A stretch of 64,000 nucleotides of DNA from assembly GCF_036346855.1 (NCBI RefSeq), contig NZ_CP107841.1:5894001-5958000 (forward strand), given 5' to 3'. Both the position numbers and the translations under genes were made by a program. The notes beneath the pieces were generated by a model. That model was not told the origin of the DNA and made no database searches. It saw nothing but the letters and a program-made list of their open reading frames with translations. The stretch is from Streptomyces europaeiscabiei (GTDB lineage Bacteria > Actinomycetota > Actinomycetes > Streptomycetales > Streptomycetaceae). Below are positions 26,538-34,856 of this stretch, one piece after another (position 1 is the first letter of the stretch; every line of letters begins with the position of its first letter).

Positions 26538-28943
26538 ATGGCGGGGCTTTCTACCCCTCAAAGGTTTGACCGGACCACGGACTTCGCAGCCGCGGTACTG
26601 ACGGACGACAACCGGATCATCGTCATGGTGATCGGCTTCGTGGCACTGGCCGCGCTGGCCGTCGCCGGGGTCCTGGTGCGCCAGGTGCTCGCGGCGGGCG
26701 AGGGCACCGACAGCATGAAGAAGATCGCTACGGCGATCCAGGAAGGTGCGAACGCCTATCTGGCACGGCAGATGCGCACGCTCGGCGTATTCGCAGTCGT
26801 CGTGTTCTTCCTGCTCATGCTGCTGCCCGCGGACGACTGGAATCAGCGCGCCGGCCGTTCGGTGTTCTTCTTGATCGGCGCGGTGTTCTCGGCGGCCACC
26901 GGCTATATCGGTATGTGGCTCGCCGTGCGCAGCAATGTGCGCGTCGCCGCGGCGGCCCGGGAAGCGACACCGGCGGAAGGCGAGCCGGAAAAGGATCTCA
27001 CCGCCGTCTCGCACAAGGCGATGAAGATCGCATTTCGCACGGGCGGCGTCGTCGGGATGTTCACGGTGGGGCTCGGCCTCCTCGGCGCGTCCTGCGTGGT
27101 CCTCGTGTACGCGGCCGACGCGCCCAAGGTGCTGGAGGGCTTCGGCCTCGGGGCCGCGCTCATCGCCATGTTCATGCGGGTCGGCGGCGGCATCTTCACC
27201 AAGGCCGCCGACGTCGGCGCCGACCTGGTCGGCAAGGTCGAGCAGGGCATTCCGGAGGACGACCCGCGTAATGCCGCGACCATCGCCGACAACGTGGGCG
27301 ACAACGTCGGCGACTGCGCGGGCATGGCGGCCGACCTCTTCGAGTCGTACGCCGTGACGCTCGTCGCCGCGCTGATCCTCGGCAAGGCGGCGTTCGGCGA
27401 CTCCGGGCTCGCGTTCCCGCTGATCGTGCCCGCGATCGGTGTACTCACCGCGATGATCGGCATTTTCGCCGTGGCGCCACGCCGCACCGACCGCAGCGGA
27501 ATGTCCGCCATTAACCGCGGCTTCTTCATCTCCGCGGTGATCTCGCTGGTGCTCGTCGCCATCGCCGTCTACGCCTACCTGCCGTCGTCGTACGCCGACC
27601 TCGAAGGCGTCACGGACACGGCGATCGCGGGCCACGACGGCGACCCACGGGTCCTCGCGGTCCTCGCGGTGGCCATCGGCATCGTGCTGGCCGCACTGAT
27701 CCAGCAGCTGACCGGCTACTTCACCGAGACCACCCGGCGTCCGGTGAAGGACATCGGCAAGAGTTCACTGACCGGCGCGGCCACCGTCGTCCTCGCCGGT
27801 ATCTCCATCGGTCTCGAATCGGCCGTCTACACCGCGCTGTTGATCGGCCTCGGCGTGTACGGGGCGTTCCTGCTCGGCGGCACGTCGATCATGCTCGCGC
27901 TGTTCGCGGTGGCGCTGGCCGGCACCGGACTGCTCACCACGGTCGGCGTCATCGTCGCCATGGACACCTTCGGGCCGGTCTCCGACAACGCACAGGGCAT
28001 CGCCGAGATGTCCGGCGACGTCGAAGGCGCGGGCGCACAGGTGCTCACCGACCTGGACGCCGTCGGCAACACCACCAAGGCCATCACCAAGGGCATCGCC
28101 ATCGCCACGGCCGTACTCGCGGCCGCCGCGCTCTTCGGCTCGTACCGCGACGCGATCCTCACGGCCGCGAACGACGTCGGCGAGAAGGTCTCCGGCGAAG
28201 GCGCGCCGATGAACCTGATGATGGACATCTCGCAGCCCAACAACCTGGTCGGGCTCATCGCGGGCGCAGCGGTCGTCTTCCTCTTCTCGGGGCTGGCGAT
28301 CAACGCGGTCTCGCGGTCGGCGGGTGCGGTGGTCTACGAGGTACGGCGGCAGTTCCGCGAGCACCCCGGGATCATGGACTACAGCGAGAAGCCGGAGTAC
28401 GGCCGGGTCGTCGACATCTGCACCAAGGACGCCCTGCGGGAGCTGGCCACGCCCGGTCTGCTCGCCGTGATGGCGCCGATCGCGATCGGGTTCACGCTCG
28501 GGGTCGGCGCGCTGGGCGCGTACCTCGCGGGCGCGATCGGCACGGGGACGCTGATGGCGGTGTTCCTCGCCAACTCCGGTGGCGCGTGGGACAACGCCAA
28601 GAAGCTCGTCGAGGACGGCCATCACGGCGGCAAGGGCAGCGAGGCCCATGCCGCGACCGTCATCGGCGACACCGTGGGCGATCCGTTCAAGGACACGGCG
28701 GGACCGGCCATCAACCCGCTGCTGAAGGTGATGAACCTCGTCGCGCTGCTCATCGCGCCCGCGGTGGTCCAGTTCAGCTACGGCGAGGACAAGAGTGTCG
28801 GGCTGCGTGTCGTCATCGCGGTGGCCTCGATCGCCGTGATCGTCGGGGCGGTGTACGTGTCCAAGCGGCGCGGGATCGCCGTGGGTGACGAAGGCAACTC
28901 CGAGCGGGTTGCCAAGTCTGCGGATCCAGCGGTGGTTTCGTAG
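26538..28943 (+). CDS. hppA: Proton-translocating pyrophosphatase, K+-independent type
   Basis: Membrane-integral pyrophosphatase (801 residues, about 16 helices) that pumps H+ with energy from pyrophosphate hydrolysis. The catalytic signature is complete: DVGADLVGKVEQGIPEDDPR, ADNVGDNVGDCAGMAADLFE and the later DNAKK and DTVGDPFKDTAGP motifs. The Lys in VGNTTKAITKG (about residue 515) is the marker of the K+-independent subclass; K+-dependent forms have Ala there. ATG 26538 follows AAGGAGGACG, a strong ribosome site. It stands alone between terminators. Confidence 0.97.
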   Translation: MAGLSTPQRFDRTTDFAAAVLTDDNRIIVMVIGFVALAALAVAGVLVRQVLAAGEGTDSMKKIATAIQEGANAYLARQMRTLGVFAVVVFFLLMLLPADDWNQRAGRSVFFLIGAVFSAATGYIGMWLAVRSNVRVAAAAREATPAEGEPEKDLTAVSHKAMKIAFRTGGVVGMFTVGLGLLGASCVVLVYAADAPKVLEGFGLGAALIAMFMRVGGGIFTKAADVGADLVGKVEQGIPEDDPRNAATIADNVGDNVGDCAGMAADLFESYAVTLVAALILGKAAFGDSGLAFPLIVPAIGVLTAMIGIFAVAPRRTDRSGMSAINRGFFISAVISLVLVAIAVYAYLPSSYADLEGVTDTAIAGHDGDPRVLAVLAVAIGIVLAALIQQLTGYFTETTRRPVKDIGKSSLTGAATVVLAGISIGLESAVYTALLIGLGVYGAFLLGGTSIMLALFAVALAGTGLLTTVGVIVAMDTFGPVSDNAQGIAEMSGDVEGAGAQVLTDLDAVGNTTKAITKGIAIATAVLAAAALFGSYRDAILTAANDVGEKVSGEGAPMNLMMDISQPNNLVGLIAGAAVVFLFSGLAINAVSRSAGAVVYEVRRQFREHPGIMDYSEKPEYGRVVDICTKDALRELATPGLLAVMAPIAIGFTLGVGALGAYLAGAIGTGTLMAVFLANSGGAWDNAKKLVEDGHHGGKGSEAHAATVIGDTVGDPFKDTAGPAINPLLKVMNLVALLIAPAVVQFSYGEDKSVGLRVVIAVASIAVIVGAVYVSKRRGIAVGDEGNSERVAKSADPAVVS

Positions 28944-28982
28944 GCGGTCTTAGATCCGGGCCTGCGAGGGTCCAGCTCAAGG

Positions 28983-29022
28983 AGCGGGCGGGCGGCGCGT
29001 GTTGACGCGCCGTCCGCCCGCT
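28983..29022 (+). terminator. Terminator downstream of hppA
   Basis: Long hairpin: 28983-29000 (AGCGGGCGGGCGGCGCGT) pairs with 29005-29022 with one mismatch and a 4-base loop, 40 bases after the hppA stop. Confidence 0.85.
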
Positions 29023-29167
29023 TCCGTGTATGCCGATGTGCTTCGTGAGCCTTCTCTCTCTTGGTGCAAACGGTTACAAAAGGGTGTACTGGGGGTGCTC
29101 GGCACACAGGTGTCGCCCATGTGGCGTGTATGTTCCGGGGCCGAGAGCCATGGAAGGGACCAATCCG

Positions 29168-29761
29168 GTGAACAAGAAGCTCGCGGCCGCACTGTCCGGC
29201 GGTGCGGTACTGGTACTGGCGCTGTCCGGCTGCAGCAGCGACGACGCAACGAACGACAAGCTGAACACCTGGGCCAAGCTGGTCTGTGACTCCGTGCAGC
29301 CGCAGATCAAGAAGATCGCGGCGGCCAACGCCTCGATCCAGAAGGAGACCTCGGACGACAGCGCACCGGCAGACGTGCAGAAGGCCGACTCCCAGGGCTT
29401 CCAGGACATCTCCGACGCGTACAAGGCGATGGCGACGGCCATTCAGCAGGCCGGTGCTCCGGATGTCGAGGACGGCCAGAAGAAGCAGAAGGCCGCGGTC
29501 GCCGAGCTGAACCAGCTGTCGACGGCGTACGGCGAGTTGAAGAAGAAGTCGGACGCGCTGAACACGAAGGACCAGGCGAAGTTCGCTGACGGGCTCGAAG
29601 GGGTTGCCACCGAGCTGGAGAAGTTGAGCAAGACCGGCAGCGACGCGCTGAAGGAGCTGGAGAAGGGGGAGGTGGGACAGGCGATGGCCGATCAGCAGAG
29701 CTGCAAGTCCGCGACCACCTCCGGGGTGGCGTCCGCGCCGGGTTCCTCGACCAAGAGCTGA
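29168..29761 (+). CDS. Small lipoprotein, unknown function
   Basis: Exported lipoprotein of 197 residues. The signal VNKKLAAALSGGAVLVLALS ends in lipobox ALSGC. The mature part is almost wholly helical and charged (KIAAANASIQKETS, TELEKLSKTGSDALKELEK), with no recognised catalytic motif and one further Cys pair (KLVCDS and QQSCKS) that could form a disulphide. GTG 29168 is chosen because GGAAGGGA lies about 10 bases upstream; an ATG at 29150 overlaps that site. It is a common Streptomyces protein without assigned role. Confidence 0.85.
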   Translation: MNKKLAAALSGGAVLVLALSGCSSDDATNDKLNTWAKLVCDSVQPQIKKIAAANASIQKETSDDSAPADVQKADSQGFQDISDAYKAMATAIQQAGAPDVEDGQKKQKAAVAELNQLSTAYGELKKKSDALNTKDQAKFADGLEGVATELEKLSKTGSDALKELEKGEVGQAMADQQSCKSATTSGVASAPGSSTKS

Positions 29762-30047
29762 GCGGGGTTCTTCTGGGCGGCGGTTGACCGGGCCGGGGCT
29801 GATGGGGCGTCCGGCGGTCGGGCTGGGCGGGGTGGGTTTGGGTTTCGCCCACCGGCGCTCGCCGGGTGCCGCTGCGCCCCCCCACTTTCGGCTTCGTTCG
29901 AGCGGGAGGCGCCTCCATCGCACCCGGGGGCACGACTGCCCGCGGCCGGACAGGTGGACGTGCTTCTGCCGCTGCCGGGGGCGCTGCTCCAGCGGCTCGA
30001 TTGCCCGCAGCCGAGCGGGGCCACGATGCGCGGCTACGCTGAGCGGT

Positions 30048-31580
30048 GTGAGTGACTTCAGGCTGTCTTCTCTGCCCTCTGCCGACCGGTCCGATGTCGC
30101 TGTGCGGCTTCGGGAGGCGCTGCTCGGTGCCGAATTCACCGCCGACGGGCTTCTTGAGCTGCTCGGTGCCTCCGCGTACGCGGCCCTGGCGCGGAGTGAG
30201 GTCGTGCCGGCGCTCAGGGCGACGCGGGGGGACACGGCGCTGGAGGCGCTCGTGCGGTTGTTCCTGTTGCAGCAGGCGGTTCCACGCGCGCGCGTGGAGG
30301 GTGTGCTGCCTGTAGACGCGTGCGTGGAGAGTGGATGGCTCGTTCGCGTCGGTGCGGACGGCGACGAGATCGCAGCCGCCGTCGACGTGCGGCCGTACGG
30401 CGGGCCCGGTGGTGAGGACTGGTTCATCGTGTCCGACCTGGGGTGCGCGGTCGGCGGGGCCGGCGGGATCGGGAGCCGGGACGAGGGTGTGGTGCTGGGG
30501 GTCGGTGGGGCGTCCACGACCCTGGCCGGGATCACCGTGCGCACGCCTGTCGGGTCCGCCCTCGACCTCGGGAGCGGCTCCGGCATTCAGGCGCTGCACG
30601 CCGCGCAGCACGCCACGCGCGTGACCGCGACCGACCTCAACCCGCGCGCGCTGCACATCACGGCGCTCACGCTGGCGCTCTCCGGGGCCCCTGCGGCCGA
30701 TCTGCGCCAGGGTTCCCTCTTCGAGCCGGTCGGGGCCGACGAGACGTACGACCTCATCGTGTCCAATCCGCCGTTCGTGATCTCCCCCGGCGCCCGGCTG
30801 ACGTACCGCGACGGCGGGATGGGCGGGGACGACCTGTGTCGCACGCTCGTTTCGCAGGCGGGGGAGCGGCTGAACGAGGGCGGGTTCGCGCAGTTCCTCG
30901 CCAACTGGCAGCACGTGGAGGGGGAGGACTGGCAGGAGCGGCTCAGGTCGTGGGTGCCGCGCGGGTGCGACGCGTGGATCGTGCAGCGGGAGGTCCAGGA
31001 CGTCACGCAGTACGCGGAGTTGTGGCTGCGGGACGCGGGCGACCACCGCGGTGACGTGGCCGAGTACGAGGCGCGGTACGACGCGTGGCTCGACGAGTTC
31101 GAGGCGCGGAAGGTGAAGGGCGTCGGGTTCGGGTGGATCACGCTGCGGAAGGCGGCCGCCGCGGACTCCGAGCCCTCGATCACCGTCGAGGAGTGGCCGC
31201 ATGCGGTCGAACAGCCGCTCGGCGAGACCGTGCGGCAGCACTTCGCGCGCGTCGACTACCTGCGGGGACACGACGACGCGGCGCTCCTCGCCGCGCACTT
31301 CCGGCTCACCGCCGAGGTCGTCCAGGAGCAGGTCGGGCTGCCGGGCGCCGAGGACCCCGAGCATGTGGTGCTGCGTCAGAACCGCGGTATGCGCCGGGCC
31401 ACGAAGGTGGACACGGTCGGTGCGGGATTCGCCGGTGTGTGCGACGGCAGGCTCAGCGCGGGGCGCATTCTGGACGCCATCGCCCAGCTCGTCGGCGAGG
31501 ACGCGGTGGCCCTGCGCGACCGGACACCGGTCCAGATCCGGCTGCTCGTCGAACAGGGGTTCCTCGAACCGGCTCGGTGA
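30048..31580 (+). CDS. Class I SAM-dependent methyltransferase (HemK/RlmG-like)
   Basis: Methyltransferase of 510 residues. The SAM-binding motif I is ALDLGSGSGIQALHA, and the catalytic motif IV is LIVSNPPFVIS, the NPPF type used by enzymes that methylate amide nitrogens of glutamine or exocyclic amines of bases. The N-terminal 160 residues are a separate all-helical domain and the C-terminal 150 residues are unlike known substrate domains. GTG 30048 is chosen by homology of the N-terminus (VSDFRLSSLP); no strong ribosome site. The substrate is unknown; a 14-bp tandem repeat begins just after the stop. Confidence 0.85.
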   Translation: MSDFRLSSLPSADRSDVAVRLREALLGAEFTADGLLELLGASAYAALARSEVVPALRATRGDTALEALVRLFLLQQAVPRARVEGVLPVDACVESGWLVRVGADGDEIAAAVDVRPYGGPGGEDWFIVSDLGCAVGGAGGIGSRDEGVVLGVGGASTTLAGITVRTPVGSALDLGSGSGIQALHAAQHATRVTATDLNPRALHITALTLALSGAPAADLRQGSLFEPVGADETYDLIVSNPPFVISPGARLTYRDGGMGGDDLCRTLVSQAGERLNEGGFAQFLANWQHVEGEDWQERLRSWVPRGCDAWIVQREVQDVTQYAELWLRDAGDHRGDVAEYEARYDAWLDEFEARKVKGVGFGWITLRKAAAADSEPSITVEEWPHAVEQPLGETVRQHFARVDYLRGHDDAALLAAHFRLTAEVVQEQVGLPGAEDPEHVVLRQNRGMRRATKVDTVGAGFAGVCDGRLSAGRILDAIAQLVGEDAVALRDRTPVQIRLLVEQGFLEPAR

Positions 31581-31908
31581 ACCGCCGGCACCTGCGGCCC
31601 GGCACCTGCGGCCCGGCACCTGCGGCCCGGCACCTGCGGCCCCCGGCGCCGCCGAGTGGCGCCGCAGTGACTCGCGGACCCGGTGACGATTTCCGTACCG
31701 TCCGATGACCGTACTGGTACCCCTCGCGATGCCCGTCCCCGTGACGTGTGAGGCGTATGCGCACCCCTGGGGCTCATGTGTCCCCTCTGGCTGGATTGGT
31801 CCGTAAAAGGGCTCCTGTCAGTGGTGCGTGCGAAGCTATTTTCAAGAGACGGATTCGACGTGTCCTCGGGGGAGGCACGCGCAGTCTCTGGGGGATCGGG
31901 GGATCGCG
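31581..31908. other. Methyltransferase-kinase intergenic region
   Basis: About 330 bases. It starts with the four-copy 14-bp tandem repeat and a GGCGCC-rich hairpin-like stretch (GGCGCCGCC/GTGGCGCCGC around 31645-31666). The rest should hold the kinase promoter; no gene is seen. Confidence 0.5.
31587..31642. repeat. Four perfect copies of a 14-bp tandem repeat
   Basis: GGCACCTGCGGCCC occurs four times without gap or change (31587, 31601, 31615, 31629), starting 7 bases after the methyltransferase stop. Each unit can form GC-rich local pairing. It has no spacers, so it is not a CRISPR array. Confidence 0.85.
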
Positions 31909-34251
31909 ATGGCGGGGGATACGCCGGAGCAGGGCCGGGGAAGGGTCATCAACAACCGGTACCGACTGCTGCGCACCCTGGGCGCGGGCGGCATGGGCAG
32001 GGTCTGGCTGGCGTACGACGAGGAGTTGGCCTGCGAGGTCTCCATGAAGGAGATCTCCCTGCCCGACGTCCCGAGGGACGCGACCGAGCCCGCCCAGCGC
32101 ATCGCGCGGGCCCGTAGCGAGGCACGGCACGCCGCGCGGCTGCGCGGCCACCCGCATGTGGCGACGGTCCACGACGTGGTGCTCCACGACGGCCTGCCGT
32201 GGATCGTCATGGAGTACGTGCCGGACGCGATCGACCTCCAGGCGGTCGTACGGCAGCGCGGACCGCTCCCGCCCGAGCAGGTCGCCCGGATCGGGATCGC
32301 CGTCCTGGACGCGCTCACGGCGGGGCACCGGATCGGCATACTGCACCGGGATGTGAAACCGGCCAACATCCTGCTGGCCGCCGATGCCTCGGGCGACCTC
32401 TACGCGCGCGTGCTGCTCACCGACTACGGCATCGCGCTCCAACCGGAGTCCCACGAACCCCGGCTCACCGCCACCGCCGGAATCCTCGGCACCCCCGGGT
32501 ACCTGGCCCCGGAGCGCGCGCGGGGCGAGCCGCCCACACCGGCCGCCGACATGTTCTCGCTCGGCGCCACGTTGTACGCGGCGGTCGAGGGGCGCGGCCC
32601 CTTCGACCGCCACGGCGAGTACGCGACGCTCACGGCCCTTCTCGGCGAGGAGCCGACGCCGCCCGTCCGCGCCGGTGAACTGGCCCCCGTCCTGCACGGC
32701 TTGCTCATCAAGGACTCGGTGCGCCGGCTGTCGCCGGAGGCGGTGGCGCGCGGACTGGAGCGGGTGGCCGGCGCGGGCGGCGCACCGACCCCGCCGGGCT
32801 GGGGAGCCACCCCCGCGTCGGCGCCCGGGGGCTTCGGACCGGCGCCCGGTACTCCCGGCGCACCGGGTACTCCCGGCGGTAACGCGACCGCCGGTGCGCC
32901 CCCGGGGTATGTGGCGAGCGCGCCGCCCGGGTACGTGGCCGCCGGGCAGCACGGCCTCGGAGGCACCCCGAACACCCCGGGCGCACCCCACACGCCGTAC
33001 ACACCTCAGACCCCTGGCGCCCCGCACACACCCGGTGCGCCCTCGGCGCCGAACACGCCGAACACCCCGGCGGGCGGCCCGGCACCGTACGACCCGTGGC
33101 AGCAGGGGCAGCAGGGGCAGCAGGGGCAGCAGGGGCAGCAGGGGCAGCAGCCCCGTAGTCCCTACGACAGCTACAACCCGTACGGGGGCGGCCGGTCCAC
33201 GCCGTACGGCGTGGGTGGCGGCGGTCAGGCGCCGGCGTACGGCGGCACCGTGGGCCAGCAGTCGCTGCCGTACGCGGCCAACCCGTCGACGCCCTACGGG
33301 GGCGGCGGGGCCGGACCGCCGGGGAACGCTGGGTTCTTGACCATCACGGCCGGAGGGCCGCCGCCCGGTGGACCGAAGCGGAAGGTGCCCGCGGCGGGCA
33401 TCGTCGCGATCGTGGTCGCCGTGCTGCTCGTGGCGGGCGGCGGGACCTGGGCCGCGGTGAACTTCACGGGCGGTCCGGACCCCAAGCCCTCCGAGACCCC
33501 GGAGGCGCTCGTGTCGTTGCCGGGCTCGGAGTACCCCTACGGCGAGCAGGCGGCCCTCAAGAAGCCGCTGGAGGTGGGGGACTGCGTCAAGGCGGTCTGG
33601 ACGGGGGCGGCGTTCGCGTCGGTGCCCGACCTCGGCGTGGTGGACTGCGAAGAGGACTGGCCGGACGGTCAGGTCGTGGCCGTGGCGACGGCGTCGGACC
33701 ACGCGGACGCCAGGGCCGACGGCGCGCAGCGCTGCGCCGGCCAGGCCGACGCACTGGCCGAGGCCCTGCCCGACGCGGGGGTCTACGCGCTTCTCCCCAC
33801 GAAGGAGGGCTTCGCCGCGGCCAAGGGCGGTACGGCATGTCTCGTGCTCGGCAGGCACGTCCCGATCGGCGGCGAGGTGGGCCGACTCCGTGACATGGGC
33901 ACGAACCTGTGGCCCACGCAGATGGCCGTCGGCGACTGCTGGGACTACACCACGAGGGAGGAGGGCTACGACGCCCCACTGACCGACTGTGCCGAAGCAC
34001 ACACCGACCAGGTGGTCGGATCGGTTCAGGCACCCGCCAACATGACCTTCGACGGAGCCCTCGCCGAAGGCGGAAAGCTGTGCACCAACAGGTTCGAGTC
34101 GAGTTGGGCGCCCGGCACTGACCTGATCGTGTCGGGGTGGGTGTCCGAGAAAGAGGAATGGAAGAAGGGCTTCAACAAGGTGGTGTGCACGGTGCGCAAC
34201 GCCGACGTGTCGAGGACGACCGGGAAGATACCCACGCCCGGCTCGGTCTGA
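31909..34251 (+). CDS. Transmembrane serine/threonine protein kinase
   Basis: PknB-type receptor kinase, 780 residues. The N-terminal kinase domain (about 12-280) has the glycine loop LGAGGMGRVW, the ATP Lys in VSMKEI, the catalytic loop HRDVKPANILL (near 146) and GTPGYLAPE; the DFG motif is TDYGIAL. A long Pro/Gly linker (about 290-480) includes five 9-bp CAGCAGGGG units (33100-33144, QQG repeats). One membrane helix follows (IVAIVVAVLLVAGGGTW, near 495). The outside domain carries two related units starting LEVGDCVKAV and MAVGDCWDYT, each with paired Cys, resembling septum-formation domains; no PASTA repeats. ATG 31909 has GGGGGATCG upstream. Confidence 0.92.
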   Translation: MAGDTPEQGRGRVINNRYRLLRTLGAGGMGRVWLAYDEELACEVSMKEISLPDVPRDATEPAQRIARARSEARHAARLRGHPHVATVHDVVLHDGLPWIVMEYVPDAIDLQAVVRQRGPLPPEQVARIGIAVLDALTAGHRIGILHRDVKPANILLAADASGDLYARVLLTDYGIALQPESHEPRLTATAGILGTPGYLAPERARGEPPTPAADMFSLGATLYAAVEGRGPFDRHGEYATLTALLGEEPTPPVRAGELAPVLHGLLIKDSVRRLSPEAVARGLERVAGAGGAPTPPGWGATPASAPGGFGPAPGTPGAPGTPGGNATAGAPPGYVASAPPGYVAAGQHGLGGTPNTPGAPHTPYTPQTPGAPHTPGAPSAPNTPNTPAGGPAPYDPWQQGQQGQQGQQGQQGQQPRSPYDSYNPYGGGRSTPYGVGGGGQAPAYGGTVGQQSLPYAANPSTPYGGGGAGPPGNAGFLTITAGGPPPGGPKRKVPAAGIVAIVVAVLLVAGGGTWAAVNFTGGPDPKPSETPEALVSLPGSEYPYGEQAALKKPLEVGDCVKAVWTGAAFASVPDLGVVDCEEDWPDGQVVAVATASDHADARADGAQRCAGQADALAEALPDAGVYALLPTKEGFAAAKGGTACLVLGRHVPIGGEVGRLRDMGTNLWPTQMAVGDCWDYTTREEGYDAPLTDCAEAHTDQVVGSVQAPANMTFDGALAEGGKLCTNRFESSWAPGTDLIVSGWVSEKEEWKKGFNKVVCTVRNADVSRTTGKIPTPGSV

Positions 34252-34349
34252 GGGCCGGGGACGCCTCGCGTTCACCTGGGGTTAGCGCGCCCGCTGCCCG
34301 TCCGTGCCAGCCTCCCGTCCCGGAGTGTCGAGGGGTGGGAGGACGGGAC

Positions 34350-34547
34350 ATGGAGAGCGGACCGGCGATCTTCGTGGGGGTGGTGTTCGCCCTGTTCGGG
34401 GGCGGGCTGCTGCTGTGGACCACGACACGGCTGCGCCGGGGCGAGCCGGTCGCCCAGGGGGTACGGCCCGTGCTGTCGGCGACGCTCGCCGGCGCCGCGG
34501 CGGTCACCGCCCTCGTGCTCGGCGCGTGGTGCCTCACCAGGATCTGA
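34350..34547 (+). CDS. Small two-helix membrane protein
   Basis: A 65-residue protein with two hydrophobic helices (AIFVGVVFALFGGGLLLW and LSATLAGAAAVTALVLGAW) joined by a basic loop. ATG 34350 has GGGAGGA 6 bases upstream, a strong ribosome site. It lies about 100 bases after the kinase gene on the same strand. No known family was recognised. Confidence 0.75.
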   Translation: MESGPAIFVGVVFALFGGGLLLWTTTRLRRGEPVAQGVRPVLSATLAGAAAVTALVLGAWCLTRI

Positions 34548-34856
34548 GCGGGGCCGGTGAGCCGGTGCCAGCGAGCGGGTCGGGTAACCGGGATGTGACC
34601 CTCCGCATCGGCCCCGAACGGATCGCTGAAGACGCCGGGCGGCAGGAATGGCGGTAGTCGGGTTACCGTTCGAGTGGCCGTTGCGGGCTTTTCCCGTTTG
34701 ACACGGGGGCGGGATGTACCGTCACACTCCGCAGCGTCAGCATGACCCGACCCCCGGGCCGACAGCCGAGCCTCGTGCGAGGAAAGGCCTCCGGGGGCGC
34801 CCGCCCCGGGACACAAGCCCGGGGAACCCCAGCGTCGACCGGAGAGAAGAGCGAAG
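34548..34856. other. topA upstream region
   Basis: About 310 bases without a gene. TTGACA at 34698-34703 is a full -35 consensus, but no good -10 is found at 17-18 bases (GTCACA/TCACAC). topA promoters respond to supercoiling in S. coelicolor, so an atypical spacer would not be surprising; this is only suggestive. Confidence 0.4.

Noticed and set aside
31587..31642. CRISPR-like repeats
   Set aside because: The units are 14 bp and directly adjacent with no spacers, and no cas genes are nearby.
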